Below, piece by piece: positions 1 to 8,629 of a stretch of 64,000 bases of DNA. The first letter of the stretch is position 1, and every line of letters begins with the position of its first letter. Below the pieces are notes generated by a model. That model did no database searches. It was not told the DNA's origin and saw only the letters and a program-made list of their open reading frames with translations. The position numbers and the translations under genes are program-made. Location: positions 62,001-126,000 of the forward strand of contig NZ_JANFLU010000004.1 of assembly GCF_024385525.1 (NCBI RefSeq), written 5' to 3'. The stretch is from Arthrobacter sp. zg-Y238 (lineage in GTDB: Bacteria > Actinomycetota > Actinomycetes > Actinomycetales > Micrococcaceae).

Positions 1-1362
<1,362 letters not shown>

Positions 1363-1560
1363 GACCGGCTTGCACCGGCCGTGCCCGCGGCTGCGGAAAG
1401 AACTTCCACTATGGTTACTCCTGCCACTACAGTAGGGACCGTACGGGGCCATCAGTGACGCACGTCGCAGCAGGCCGGTGACGCGATGTCCTTCAGCCGC
1501 AGGTGCTCCCACATGGCTTGCTGTGGGAAACGGCGGCAATGAGCAAAGGAACGGGACTAA

Positions 1561-1773
1561 ATGGCAGACGAGGGAAACTTCTCGGATGTGCGGTTTCTGA
1601 CGGTATCGGAAGTTGCCGACGTCATGCGGGTCTCCAAGATGACCGTGTACCGGCTGGTCCATTCCGGCGATCTGCCGGCCGTCCGTTTCGGCCGGTCCTA
1701 CCGTGTGCCGGAATCGGCCGTTCAGAAGGTACTCCGCGACGCCGTCATCGACCGGCGTACCGACACCGCCTGA
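1561..1773 (+). CDS. BldC-like MerR/excisionase-type DNA-binding protein
   Basis: A 70-residue protein made almost entirely of one winged helix-turn-helix: LTVSEVADVMRVSKMTVYRL followed by the wing segment VRFGRSYRVPESAV. Size and sequence fit the actinobacterial BldC / Rv0500A type, small dimeric regulators that bind DNA cooperatively at direct repeats. Its position just upstream of the bS22 gene matches the Rv0500A-Rv0500B pair of mycobacteria. The target genes cannot be read from the sequence. The ATG start is preceded only by a weak purine stretch (AAAGGAACGGGACTAA). Confidence 0.9.
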   Translation: MADEGNFSDVRFLTVSEVADVMRVSKMTVYRLVHSGDLPAVRFGRSYRVPESAVQKVLRDAVIDRRTDTA

Positions 1774-1979
1774 GCCCTGCACCGGGTACCGCGTCGGTGA
1801 ACAGCGCCGCAACGGGCCGTTCCCCGTTGCTGGTATGCGCTGGCAAATTCCACAGCCTTGAAGCTGTACCCTGTTAAGGAACGTTTTAATTGTCGCCAGT
1901 AACTACCGGCAACCAGCCCCTCTGCCCACGGCAGCAGGGGAGGGGAACCGGTGACTCCTAATAAGTTTGTGAGGACTCT

Positions 1980-2078
1980 GTGGGTTCAGTAATCAAGAAG
2001 CGCCGCAAGCGTATGGCCAAGAAGAAGCACCGCAAGCTGCTTCGCAAGACCCGCCACCAGCGTCGCAATAAGAAGTAG
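1980..2078 (+). CDS. Small ribosomal subunit protein bS22 (AURKAIP1/COX24 family)
   Basis: A 32-codon gene that starts with GTG and stops with TAG. The product begins MGSVIKKRRKRMAKKKHRK and ends RRNKK; more than half its residues are Lys or Arg. It matches the tiny actinobacterial protein found in the mycobacterial 30S subunit near the decoding centre (Rv0500B type). The GTG is preceded by TTTGTGAGGACTCT, a GAGG ribosome site. It lies directly after the BldC-like gene and is followed by a hairpin terminator. It is short enough that ordinary gene callers may miss it. Confidence 0.88.
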   Translation: MGSVIKKRRKRMAKKKHRKLLRKTRHQRRNKK

Positions 2079-2143
2079 ATCCTTCTTAGCGACAGTTGTC
2101 AGCTGGCCCCCTCTGCACGTTCAGTGCCGGGTCCGCTAAGGCA

Positions 2144-2183
2144 GAGCCCGCCAGTCCTCAGGGATAGGCGGGCTCCGGTTTTT
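2144..2183 (+). terminator. Rho-independent terminator after bS22
   Basis: The 9-bp perfect stem GAGCCCGCC / GGCGGGCTC (2144-2152 and 2167-2175) with a 14-base loop is followed by CGG and five T. It ends the bS22 transcript and insulates it from the convergent HAD gene. Confidence 0.85.
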
Positions 2184-2216
2184 AAGGGGCTTTGGGTGGT
2201 GAGCTGGGCCGGGCGG

Positions 2217-3029
2217 TTAACGGGCCCGCACCCAGGAGAATCCCCGCCACAGGCCGTAGGTCGCCCCGGCAACGGTCGCGGACTTCAGGCCCAGTGTTGC
2301 TGCCCTGCGGCCTGAACGGAAGTCGTACACGGGCCAGTTGCGCTCACGGGCATGACGGCGCAGGCGTGCGTCCGGATTGATTGCCACCGGATGCCCCACC
2401 AGGCTCAGCAGCGGAACGTCGTTGTAGGAATCGCTGTACGCCCAGCAGCTTTGCAGGTCCAGGCCTTCTTTCTCAGCCAGTGCCCGGACGCCGGCAGCCT
2501 TGGCCGGCCCATGCAGGAACTCACCCACCAGGCGTCCGGTGTACATGCCGTCGGCGACCTCGCTGACCGTTCCGAGGGCGCCGGTGAGGTCGAGCCGGCT
2601 GGCGATGACCGAAGCAACTTCGATGGGCGTTCCGGTGACCAGCCAAACCGGCCGCCCGGACTTCATATGCTGCTGGGTCAGCGCCCGGGTGCCGGGCCAG
2701 ATCTTGGAGACAATCATCTCGTCGTAGACTTCTTCGCCCAGAGTGCGTACATCCTCCGAAGAGAGACCAACAGCGAAGGCCAAGGCTGCATCGCGGACCG
2801 AGTGGACGTCCTTGAGGTTTTCACCCTGCAGCATGAACCTCAGCTGTTTGCTCGCGAACCCGGCTGCTTCACGGATCGTGAAGACTTTCCGCTGGTACAT
2901 TTTCCGGCCCACGTGGAACAGGCTGGCACCGCGCATGAGTGTATTGTCGACGTCGAAAAAGGCCGCTTCGCCAGGTTTGCCCGCCGCGTCCGTGGTTCCG
3001 GTGGCTCGGACTACAGTGGCTCGGGGCAT
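2217..3029 (-). CDS. HAD-IB family phosphatase (SerB1-like)
   Basis: Haloacid-dehalogenase superfamily hydrolase of 270 residues. Motif I is FFDVDNT (nucleophile Asp26, acid Asp28), motif II is VTGTP (131-135), and motifs III/IV are in YSDSYNDVPLL (198-208). Between motifs I and II is the helical cap seen in HAD-IB enzymes. The nearest described relative by motif and position is mycobacterial SerB1 (Rv0505c), annotated as phosphoserine phosphatase; lipid-phosphate or other phosphomonoester substrates are equally possible. It is convergent with bS22 and divergent from the glutaredoxin-like gene (66 bp apart). The C-terminus is basic (GLWRGFSWVRAR) and might contact the membrane. Confidence 0.9.
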   Translation of the reverse strand: MPRATVVRATGTTDAAGKPGEAAFFDVDNTLMRGASLFHVGRKMYQRKVFTIREAAGFASKQLRFMLQGENLKDVHSVRDAALAFAVGLSSEDVRTLGEEVYDEMIVSKIWPGTRALTQQHMKSGRPVWLVTGTPIEVASVIASRLDLTGALGTVSEVADGMYTGRLVGEFLHGPAKAAGVRALAEKEGLDLQSCWAYSDSYNDVPLLSLVGHPVAINPDARLRRHARERNWPVYDFRSGRRAATLGLKSATVAGATYGLWRGFSWVRAR

Positions 3030-3095
3030 GGTCCGAGTCTACGCAAAACCCGGCCTGAGCGCGGAAATCCGACGTATTGGGGCTATTTTGGACAT

Positions 3096-3347
3096 ATGAG
3101 TGAATCCGTCGGACCGGAAGTCGTCCTCCTAACCCGGCCGGGCTGCCATTTGTGCGAAGACGCCCGCTTGGTGCTGCGGCGCGTGGGGGATGACCTAGGC
3201 GTGTCCTGGCAGGAACGCAGCGCGGAGGAGGACCCGGAACTCGCCGCCCGCTTCGGCGAGGAGATTCCGGTGTTGTTCATCGACGGCGTTCAGCGGGACT
3301 TCTGGAAAATAGACGAAGCGCGGCTGCGGCGTCTGCTGGGGGCGTGA
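3096..3347 (+). CDS. Glutaredoxin-like protein
   Basis: A thioredoxin-fold protein of 83 residues with the redox pair Cys17-His-Leu-Cys20 near the N-terminus (RPGCHLCEDA) and the cis-proline segment EIPVLFIDG. It belongs to the DUF836/YtnI-like glutaredoxin group; actinobacteria lack glutathione, so it probably works with mycothiol or mycoredoxin-type partners (inference). The ATG at 3096 was chosen because the upstream open frame has no family similarity. Its TGA stop shares one base with the ATG of rex (TGATG), so the two are translationally coupled, and a redox protein paired with a redox sensor makes functional sense. Confidence 0.88.
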   Translation: MSESVGPEVVLLTRPGCHLCEDARLVLRRVGDDLGVSWQERSAEEDPELAARFGEEIPVLFIDGVQRDFWKIDEARLRRLLGA

Positions 3348-4105
3348 TGGCACCCGAGGAAGTCCGGTCGGACCGAGCAGCCCTGGAGCGCGAGACGGCT
3401 AACAGCGACCAACCGGCCCCCACGACGTCGGCCGGTGCGGGAGCAGGACGACACATACCGCCGGCGTCGCTGGCGCGGTTGACCATCTACCTGAGGGCGC
3501 TGTCCGCCATGCTCGCCGACGGGATAGAACGTGTGTCCTCCGAAGAGCTGGCCGAAGCCGCCGGCGTGAATTCGCCCAAGCTGCGCAAGGACCTGTCCTA
3601 CCTGGGGTCCTATGGGACCCGGGGCGTTGGATATGACGTCCCGTATCTCAGCGGGCAGATTTCCGCCGCGCTTGGCCTGACATTGAACTGGCGTGTAGCC
3701 ATAGTAGGCGCCGGCAACCTCGGCCGTGCCTTGGCAGGCTATCCAGGGTTCGGCTCCAGGGGCTTCGAGGTTGTGGCACTGTTCGACGCCGACCCGATGG
3801 TAATCGGCCAGGAGGTGGGCTGGCTGAGGATCAGCCCGGTGGACTCGCTTGAAGCAGTGCTCGCGAAGACCGGGGCAAACATGGCCGTGCTCTCGGTGCC
3901 CGCCGAGGTTGCGCAGGATCTATGCGACCGCCTCGTGGAGTCCGGCATTACCAGCATTCTCAGCTTTGCTCCAGTAGTGCTCCAGGCGCCCGAACATGTC
4001 CAGATCCGCAAAGTGGACATGGCGACCGAACTGCAGATCCTTGCCTACCACGCACAGCGTTCACAGGTTTCGCAGATCGCCGCCCGCGCCCGCCTGGCGC
4101 GCTAG
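3347..4105 (+). CDS. rex: Redox-sensing transcriptional repressor Rex
   Basis: Homodimeric repressor that senses the NADH/NAD+ ratio. The N-terminal winged helix contains SPKLRKDLSYLGSYGTRGVGY (about 75-95), the family signature, followed by the NAD-binding Rossmann fold with VGAGNLGRAL at 120-129. It has about 252 residues, longer than the usual 210-230 because of a disordered 40-residue N-terminal extension. Two starts are possible: GTG at 3344 or ATG at 3347; the ATG gives the one-base overlap with the upstream gene. Its known targets (respiratory dehydrogenase, cytochrome and heme genes) would normally adjoin it, but hemA is not next to it here. No good TTGTGA-N6-TCACAA operator was found in this window. 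Its 3' end overlaps the convergent repeat-protein gene by 45 bp. Confidence 0.95.
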   Translation: MAPEEVRSDRAALERETANSDQPAPTTSAGAGAGRHIPPASLARLTIYLRALSAMLADGIERVSSEELAEAAGVNSPKLRKDLSYLGSYGTRGVGYDVPYLSGQISAALGLTLNWRVAIVGAGNLGRALAGYPGFGSRGFEVVALFDADPMVIGQEVGWLRISPVDSLEAVLAKTGANMAVLSVPAEVAQDLCDRLVESGITSILSFAPVVLQAPEHVQIRKVDMATELQILAYHAQRSQVSQIAARARLAR

Positions 4106-6046
4106 GACCGGATCCGCCTGCAGGGGTTCCGCCTGGGCTTCTACTTGATGCTGCGGCTTTGTTTGGTGCCTTAGCGGCGGGAACGGCTGCACCGACAGGA
4201 CCCGCCGTCGGAACCACGGAGCTGCTCCCTTGGTGAAGGTGATCGCGGCGCCTGCGACACCCAGTCCTGCTGCAAGTGACTGGGTCCCGGTACCTGCGTT
4301 CAGCGCATAGAACAGCGCCGTGCCCGCAAGGACCGCGGAGACTATCCGCGCCCAGCGGCGCTTTTCCCGAACGGCAACCGCGAGCAGGAGTGCGGTTCCC
4401 AGGATCACCAGGGCGTAGGCGAGCTCTACCGCCGCGAGCGTCCTGGCATAGTGGGTGGCGGTCACTCCGTACCGTTCGAGGAGGGACAGGACCGGCGGCA
4501 GCGAATCCGGTACGGGCGTCCGGGAAATGGTTGAAACGGTGCCCCACAGATTGAGCAGGCCGGCTCCCGCAATCAGGACGAATGCCGCTGCAATGGCAGG
4601 AACCGGGTTGCCGGTATTGGCAGGCAGGCGACGTTGCACCGCCCGCACCACCACGGCTATCGCGTGCGCTGTGGTGCGGGCTGCCACGGCCGTTGCATGG
4701 GCGACGGTGCGGGTTACCACTGAGACGGTGTGTGCGACGGCGCGGGCTCCGACCGCTGTGACATGGGCTGTGGTTCGGGCGCCTACTGCCGTGGCGTGTG
4801 CGGTGGTTCGGGCGCCTACTGCTGTGGCGTGTGCGGTGGTGCGGGCGGCTACTGCTGTGGCGTGTGCGCCGGCGCGGGCTCCTACTGCCGTGGCGTGCGC
4901 TGTGGTGCGGGCGGCTACCGAGGTGGCGTGCGCCGTAGTGCGGGCGCCTATGGCTGTGACATGTGCTGTGGTTCTGGCTGCCGTCGTAACGGAGCGGGCG
5001 AAGGCGCGGGCTCCTACCGCTGTGGCGTGCGCTGTGGTTCTGGCTGCGACGACAGTCGCGTGGGCGGCGGCGTGAGCCGCTACCGATACCGCGTGGGCGA
5101 CGGTACGGGCCGCTACCGATACCGCGTGGGCGACGGTACGGGCCGCTACCGATACCGCGTGGGCGACGGCGTGAGCCGCTACCGATACCGCGTGGGCGAC
5201 TGCGCGCGCCCCGGCAGCAGTCGTGTGCGCGGCGGATTGGACCGCCGCTGATGCGGCGTGTGCAGCGGACACCATCCAATTCCAGAAGGTATGGGCCACG
5301 TTTTGAACCCAGGCCGAGGCGGCACGGGCTCCGGCGCCAACCCGGTTGGCCCCGGCCTGGACCGCAGCGCTGGTGGCATGGGCACCTGCTTGGACCTGTT
5401 TCGATGTTGCATGCGCCCCGGCCTGGACTCCGGCGGAAGTTGCGCGGGCCCCCGTTTGGACCCGCAATGAAACGGCGTGTGCCCCGCTGTGGACCCGGAC
5501 GACTCCTGCACGGACCCCGGCGGAGGTTGCCTGCGCTCCGGCCCGGGCTCGATTCGAGGTAGCGTGCGCGGCGGCCTGGACACGAGTGGACGTGGCGCGT
5601 ACCAAGCTGCGGAGCCACGTGTAGCTTCCCTGCACTCCGGTGCGGAGCCAGGCATAGGTTCCTCCCGCTCCGACGCGGAGCCAAGCCGATATACCCCGCA
5701 GTCCTGAACCCAACCACGCAAAGGTGCCATGCAGGCCGCTGCCAATCCAGGCGAACATGCCCTGAAACCCCGCCCGGAGCCACAGGTAGAGGGCATGGCC
5801 GCTGCCATCCTCCCCGGTCTCGGCGGACGGGCCGGGTCCAGGAGAGGTATCTCCTTCCCATTGCGGGGAGCCATGGCCGTGGTCTGAACCGGTTACGGCG
5901 CCTCCGGAGACCGTCGGGGGATAGAGCGGTACTTCCGGGATGAAGATGTTCGTCCCTTCATGCTCCGGAGAGTCGACTGCCCGGTGCGGAAGGCGCAGGG
6001 GAATGCGTGTTTTTTGTTGCTGCGGGTTAGGAAGCAGAGCTGCCAT
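4061..6046 (-). CDS. Hendecad-repeat, four-helix membrane protein of unknown function
   Basis: No named family recognised. The ATG at 6046 has the ribosome site AAGGGGAGGACC; an open stretch 72 bp further upstream lacks one. The 661-residue product has three parts. Residues 1-86 are polar and disordered. Residues 87-474 are an unbroken array of 34 eleven-residue units plus two seven-residue inserts (186-192, 237-243). Residues 475-661 carry four predicted membrane helices (about 481-507, 537-559, 565-585, 590-608), a WARI motif after the second helix, PWFRRR after the fourth, and a polar tail. The late consensus is AVGARTTAHAT; the first six units instead have Trp at position 3. On a helix of 11 residues per three turns, Arg5 and His9 fall on one face and positions 3, 7 and 11 on the opposite face, so a long basic amphipathic helix is expected. 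The membrane domain resembles the neighbouring product of 6250-6981. Open frames on both strands through the array are repeat artefacts; the homology of the C-terminus supports this frame. Confidence 0.82.
   Translation of the reverse strand: MAALLPNPQQQKTRIPLRLPHRAVDSPEHEGTNIFIPEVPLYPPTVSGGAVTGSDHGHGSPQWEGDTSPGPGPSAETGEDGSGHALYLWLRAGFQGMFAWIGSGLHGTFAWLGSGLRGISAWLRVGAGGTYAWLRTGVQGSYTWLRSLVRATSTRVQAAAHATSNRARAGAQATSAGVRAGVVRVHSGAHAVSLRVQTGARATSAGVQAGAHATSKQVQAGAHATSAAVQAGANRVGAGARAASAWVQNVAHTFWNWMVSAAHAASAAVQSAAHTTAAGARAVAHAVSVAAHAVAHAVSVAARTVAHAVSVAARTVAHAVSVAAHAAAHATVVAARTTAHATAVGARAFARSVTTAARTTAHVTAIGARTTAHATSVAARTTAHATAVGARAGAHATAVAARTTAHATAVGARTTAHATAVGARTTAHVTAVGARAVAHTVSVVTRTVAHATAVAARTTAHAIAVVVRAVQRRLPANTGNPVPAIAAAFVLIAGAGLLNLWGTVSTISRTPVPDSLPPVLSLLERYGVTATHYARTLAAVELAYALVILGTALLLAVAVREKRRWARIVSAVLAGTALFYALNAGTGTQSLAAGLGVAGAAITFTKGAAPWFRRRVLSVQPFPPLRHQTKPQHQVEAQAEPLQADPVLARQAGAGGDLRNL
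4625..5788 (-). repeat. Tandem 33-bp coding repeats (hendecad array)
   Basis: This is 1164 bp of in-frame 33-bp repeats, 34 full units and two 21-bp partial units, encoding residues 87-474 of the preceding gene. The units nearest the C-terminal end (4640-5210) are the most alike; those encoding the N-terminal end (5500-5788) have diverged and carry Trp/aromatic residues. The gradient suggests growth of the array from its 3' end. Confidence 0.92.
5076..5200 (-). repeat. Near-identical core of the 33-bp array
   Basis: The 26-bp core that begins GCCGCTACCGATACCG on the plus strand recurs exactly at 5076, 5109, 5142 and 5175, a strict 33-bp period. Identity at the DNA level, not just protein level, points to recent duplication or gene conversion, and makes copy-number change between strains likely. 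Confidence 0.92.
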
Positions 6047-6179
6047 GGTCCTCCCCTTCACGGCGGAACGGCACCTCCGGGGCACCTTGCGTAGCAACTC
6101 GCCGCCGGAAGAGAACACAACGCTACGCGGGCTCGACCGGCATGTGACCCCTCCACTGCGAAACCCGATCCGGCAAGGG

Positions 6180-6207
6180 AAAAGTCCCGCCGAAACCGAC
6201 GGGACTC
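6180..6207 (-). terminator. Rho-independent terminator after the 4-TM protein gene
   Basis: Read on the minus strand, AGTCCCG pairs with CGGGACT (6184-6207), the stem can extend to about 10 bp closed by a GTTT loop, and a run of T follows. It lies 43 bp after the stop of the 6250-6981 gene and so separates it from the downstream repeat-protein gene. Confidence 0.75.
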
Positions 6208-6249
6208 TGCGTGGATGCCCGGGGACGCTGAGACGGGATGGTGCGCAGC

Positions 6250-6981
6250 TCAGTAGGGGTACAGCGGAGCCTTGCGGAAGTACGGGGTGGACGGCCGCAG
6301 ATACAGCATCACGATTCCGGCAATTCCCAGCAGGCTGGACACCAGCGAAATCAGGCTTAGTGGGGAGGTGAAGTAAGCGCCCAGCATGGTGAAGATGCCG
6401 ATCAAGGAGAAGGCGGCAAACACCGTGCCTAGAATGCGGGCCCAGTTCTTTCCCCGCCGCACAAAGAGCGCGATCAGCAGGTAGATTGCAAAGCCGATCA
6501 GGGCCACAACGATGCCAAAGGAAACGAGGAAGGAGTTCACGCTGTCTCCGTCCAGGCCTGTTTCAGCGAACGCCTGCTCCTCCTGGGGGGTCATGATCGA
6601 CGGCAGGCTGAACGAGGTGATGACGTTGTTGATGAGGCTCAGCACGCCTGCAGCAATGATCAGCCACGATCCGATGATGACCTCGCGCGGGGCAGGGCCC
6701 TTCGGCGGCTTTACCGGCGGTGCATAGGTGTAGGGCTGGGTGTAGCCCGAGGGCTGGGTGTAGCCGGAGGGGCCGGACTGGTCGTAGGGTCCGCTGGGAG
6801 CGTACTGGCCGTACTGCGGCTCCGGACGGGATCCGGGACCGGTCCCGGGACCGGATCCGGGACTGGCAAATCCACCGGGATTCGCAGGGCCGTCTGCACC
6901 CGCGGGGCTGTTTGGACCGTCAGGATTGGTCGGGTGGTTGGGCTCGCGCCCCGGCTCGGGAGTGTTCTCTGGTGTAGTCAT
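6250..6981 (-). CDS. Proline/glycine-rich four-helix membrane protein, paralogue of the hendecad protein
   Basis: 243 residues from the ATG at 6981 (ribosome site AGGCGG). Residues 1 to about 110 are disordered and rich in Pro, Gly, Asn and Tyr (GYTQPSGYTQPYTYAPP), followed by four predicted membrane helices. After the second helix comes RRGKNWARILG and after the fourth PYFRKA. These match REKRRWARIVS and PWFRRR at the same places in the hendecad protein, so the two membrane domains are homologous. Tyr/Pro-rich N-terminal tails followed by small membrane bundles are common in actinobacterial cell-envelope proteins. No catalytic motif is visible. Function unknown. Confidence 0.88.
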   Translation of the reverse strand: MTTPENTPEPGREPNHPTNPDGPNSPAGADGPANPGGFASPGSGPGTGPGSRPEPQYGQYAPSGPYDQSGPSGYTQPSGYTQPYTYAPPVKPPKGPAPREVIIGSWLIIAAGVLSLINNVITSFSLPSIMTPQEEQAFAETGLDGDSVNSFLVSFGIVVALIGFAIYLLIALFVRRGKNWARILGTVFAAFSLIGIFTMLGAYFTSPLSLISLVSSLLGIAGIVMLYLRPSTPYFRKAPLYPY

Positions 6982-7149
6982 GTCCGCCTGCTTGCTGGTT
7001 GGTATCTCGAAGCGGCTGGACGAAGGTGCCATCGGCTTGGCCGGGGGCGCCCCCGCAGCCAAGCATCCAGCGTATCGCGGAGGGTCCGGGACGGTCAGGG
7101 GTCCCGGAAAGATGGTCCCGGAAAACAGCCCCAGAAAAAACAGCACCAG

Positions 7150-7182
7150 AAAAAACGGCCCCGGACCAATAGGTCCGGGGCC
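7150..7182 (-). terminator. Rho-independent terminator after yceI
   Basis: A perfect 11-bp stem GGCCCCGGACC / GGTCCGGGGCC with a four-base loop (7157-7182), followed on the minus strand by six T. It lies 28 bp past the YceI stop codon. Confidence 0.92.
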
Positions 7183-7209
7183 GCCCTGTGGGGGGAATGG
7201 GGGAGGTTT

Positions 7210-7749
7210 CTAGGCTGCTACGAAGGCTGCGTCAACGTTGATGGTGACCTTGTCGCCCACCAGGACGCCGCCGGTTTCCAGTGCCGCGTTCCAGGTCAGG
7301 TCGAAATCCTTGCGGCTGATGACCGTGCTGGCGGAGAAGCCGGAGCGGGTAGCGCCGAAGGGATCCACGGCCACACCGTTGAACTCCGTGTCCATAACGA
7401 CGGAGTGGGTGATGCCCTTGATCGTCAGGTCGCCTGTGATCTTGTAGGTGGAGCCGGCGCTCTCAATTCCGGTCGCCGTGAACGTCAGCTCCGGGAACTG
7501 CTCGACGTCGAAGAAATCCGCACTCTTGACGTGTGCATCACGGTTTGCGTCGTTGGAGTTGAAGGAATCAGCGGCAATCACCGCAGTGACCACGGTTTCA
7601 CTCAGGGTCTCGCCGACCACGAGGGTCGCTTCGACCTTGTCGAAGTTGCCGCGGACCTTGCTGATGCCGGCGTGACGGACAGTGAAGCCCACTTCGCTGT
7701 GCGAGGCGTCGAAATTCCAAGTTCCGGTGGTGAGGCCGCTGGGGACCAT
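7210..7749 (-). CDS. YceI family protein
   Basis: 179 residues forming the lipocalin-like beta barrel of the YceI family, which binds long isoprenoid or amphiphilic ligands. Recognisable family segments are GTWNFDASHSEVGFTVRHAG near the N-terminus, ANRDAHVKSADFFDVEQFPE in the middle and GDLTIKGITHSV later. The ATG at 7749 has an AAGGAG ribosome site; upstream residues of the open frame are not family-like. No signal peptide is present, so the protein is probably cytoplasmic, unlike the periplasmic E. coli protein. Polyprenyl binding would fit the nearby menaquinone genes, but this is inference only. Confidence 0.93.
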   Translation of the reverse strand: MVPSGLTTGTWNFDASHSEVGFTVRHAGISKVRGNFDKVEATLVVGETLSETVVTAVIAADSFNSNDANRDAHVKSADFFDVEQFPELTFTATGIESAGSTYKITGDLTIKGITHSVVMDTEFNGVAVDPFGATRSGFSASTVISRKDFDLTWNAALETGGVLVGDKVTINVDAAFVAA

Positions 7750-7907
7750 GGAGAGCTCCTTCTGGTAGCAGTGCTGCCGGGAGGCCCCGACGGCACTTTC
7801 ATGCATTTGCATACAGTGTTGCACGACTTGGTTAAAGGTTCAAGTGAAATGGTTCGGCGATTTGCAGAGATTTAGCTGACGGCTCCATCTCTGCGAAACT
7901 GGGACAC

Positions 7908-8570
7908 ATGTCCCGCTCATCCATACACCTCGTACGCCACGGTGAAGTCTTCAATCCGGACAAGGTCCTCTACGGACGCCTCCCGGAGTTCCATTTGTCC
8001 GACCTCGGGCGCCAGATGGCGGACCGCGTGGCGGAACACTTCATCGAAGAGCGCAGCAAGGGTGCCAACCTGGTCTACCTGGTTGCTTCGCCGCTGACCC
8101 GGGCCCAAGAGACCGCCGCCCCTTTGGCGGCCGGGCTGAACTTGGAGATCGCGACGGATGAGCGGATCATTGAGGCGGAAAACCGCTTTGAGGGCATGTC
8201 CCGCATTAAGAGCCAGCTGCGCAATCCGCGCTACTGGCCGCTCCTGCGCAACCCCATGCGCCCCTCCTGGGGGGAGCCGTATGCCAAGCAGGTTGCCCGC
8301 GTGATGTCTGCCGTCGACGACGCGCGGATGCGTGCAGTGGAACTCGGCGGAGACAATGCCGAAGCGGTTCTGGTCAGCCATCAGCTGCCCATCTGGGTCA
8401 CCCGGCTTGCAGCCGAGGGCAAGAAGCTCTGGCACGATCCCCGCCAGCGTGAGTGCACCCTGACCTCCGTTACCACCCTGGAGTTCGACGGCGCCGTACT
8501 CACCGGCGTGCGCTACGCCGAGCCCAGCGCGGACCTCCTTCCCGGTGCAGCAAATGTTCCGGGAGCATAA
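7908..8570 (+). CDS. Histidine phosphatase superfamily protein
   Basis: A 220-residue phosphoglycerate-mutase-like phosphatase. The catalytic RHGE motif (Arg10-His11-Gly12) is at the N-terminus within IHLVRHGEVFNP; the second active-site histidine lies in VLVSHQLPIWV. Substrate unknown. It holds the position of Rv0525 in mycobacteria, directly before the cytochrome c maturation genes, and 59 bp separate it from the TlpA gene, so it is likely the first gene of that operon. A role in cytochrome maturation is not established. Confidence 0.92.
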   Translation: MSRSSIHLVRHGEVFNPDKVLYGRLPEFHLSDLGRQMADRVAEHFIEERSKGANLVYLVASPLTRAQETAAPLAAGLNLEIATDERIIEAENRFEGMSRIKSQLRNPRYWPLLRNPMRPSWGEPYAKQVARVMSAVDDARMRAVELGGDNAEAVLVSHQLPIWVTRLAAEGKKLWHDPRQRECTLTSVTTLEFDGAVLTGVRYAEPSADLLPGAANVPGA

Positions 8571-8629
8571 TAGAATTACTACGCGTTGTAGAAGTGGCTC
8601 CTCCCTGCCGCGATGAAAGCTGGAAATCC

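Noticed and set aside
3960-5861. A 633-codon open frame on the minus strand and several plus-strand frames (4455-5075, 4730-5251) through the repeat array
   Set aside because: A 33-bp repeat without stop codons is open in many frames. Only the 4061-6046 frame has a good ribosome site and a C-terminus homologous to a neighbouring protein.
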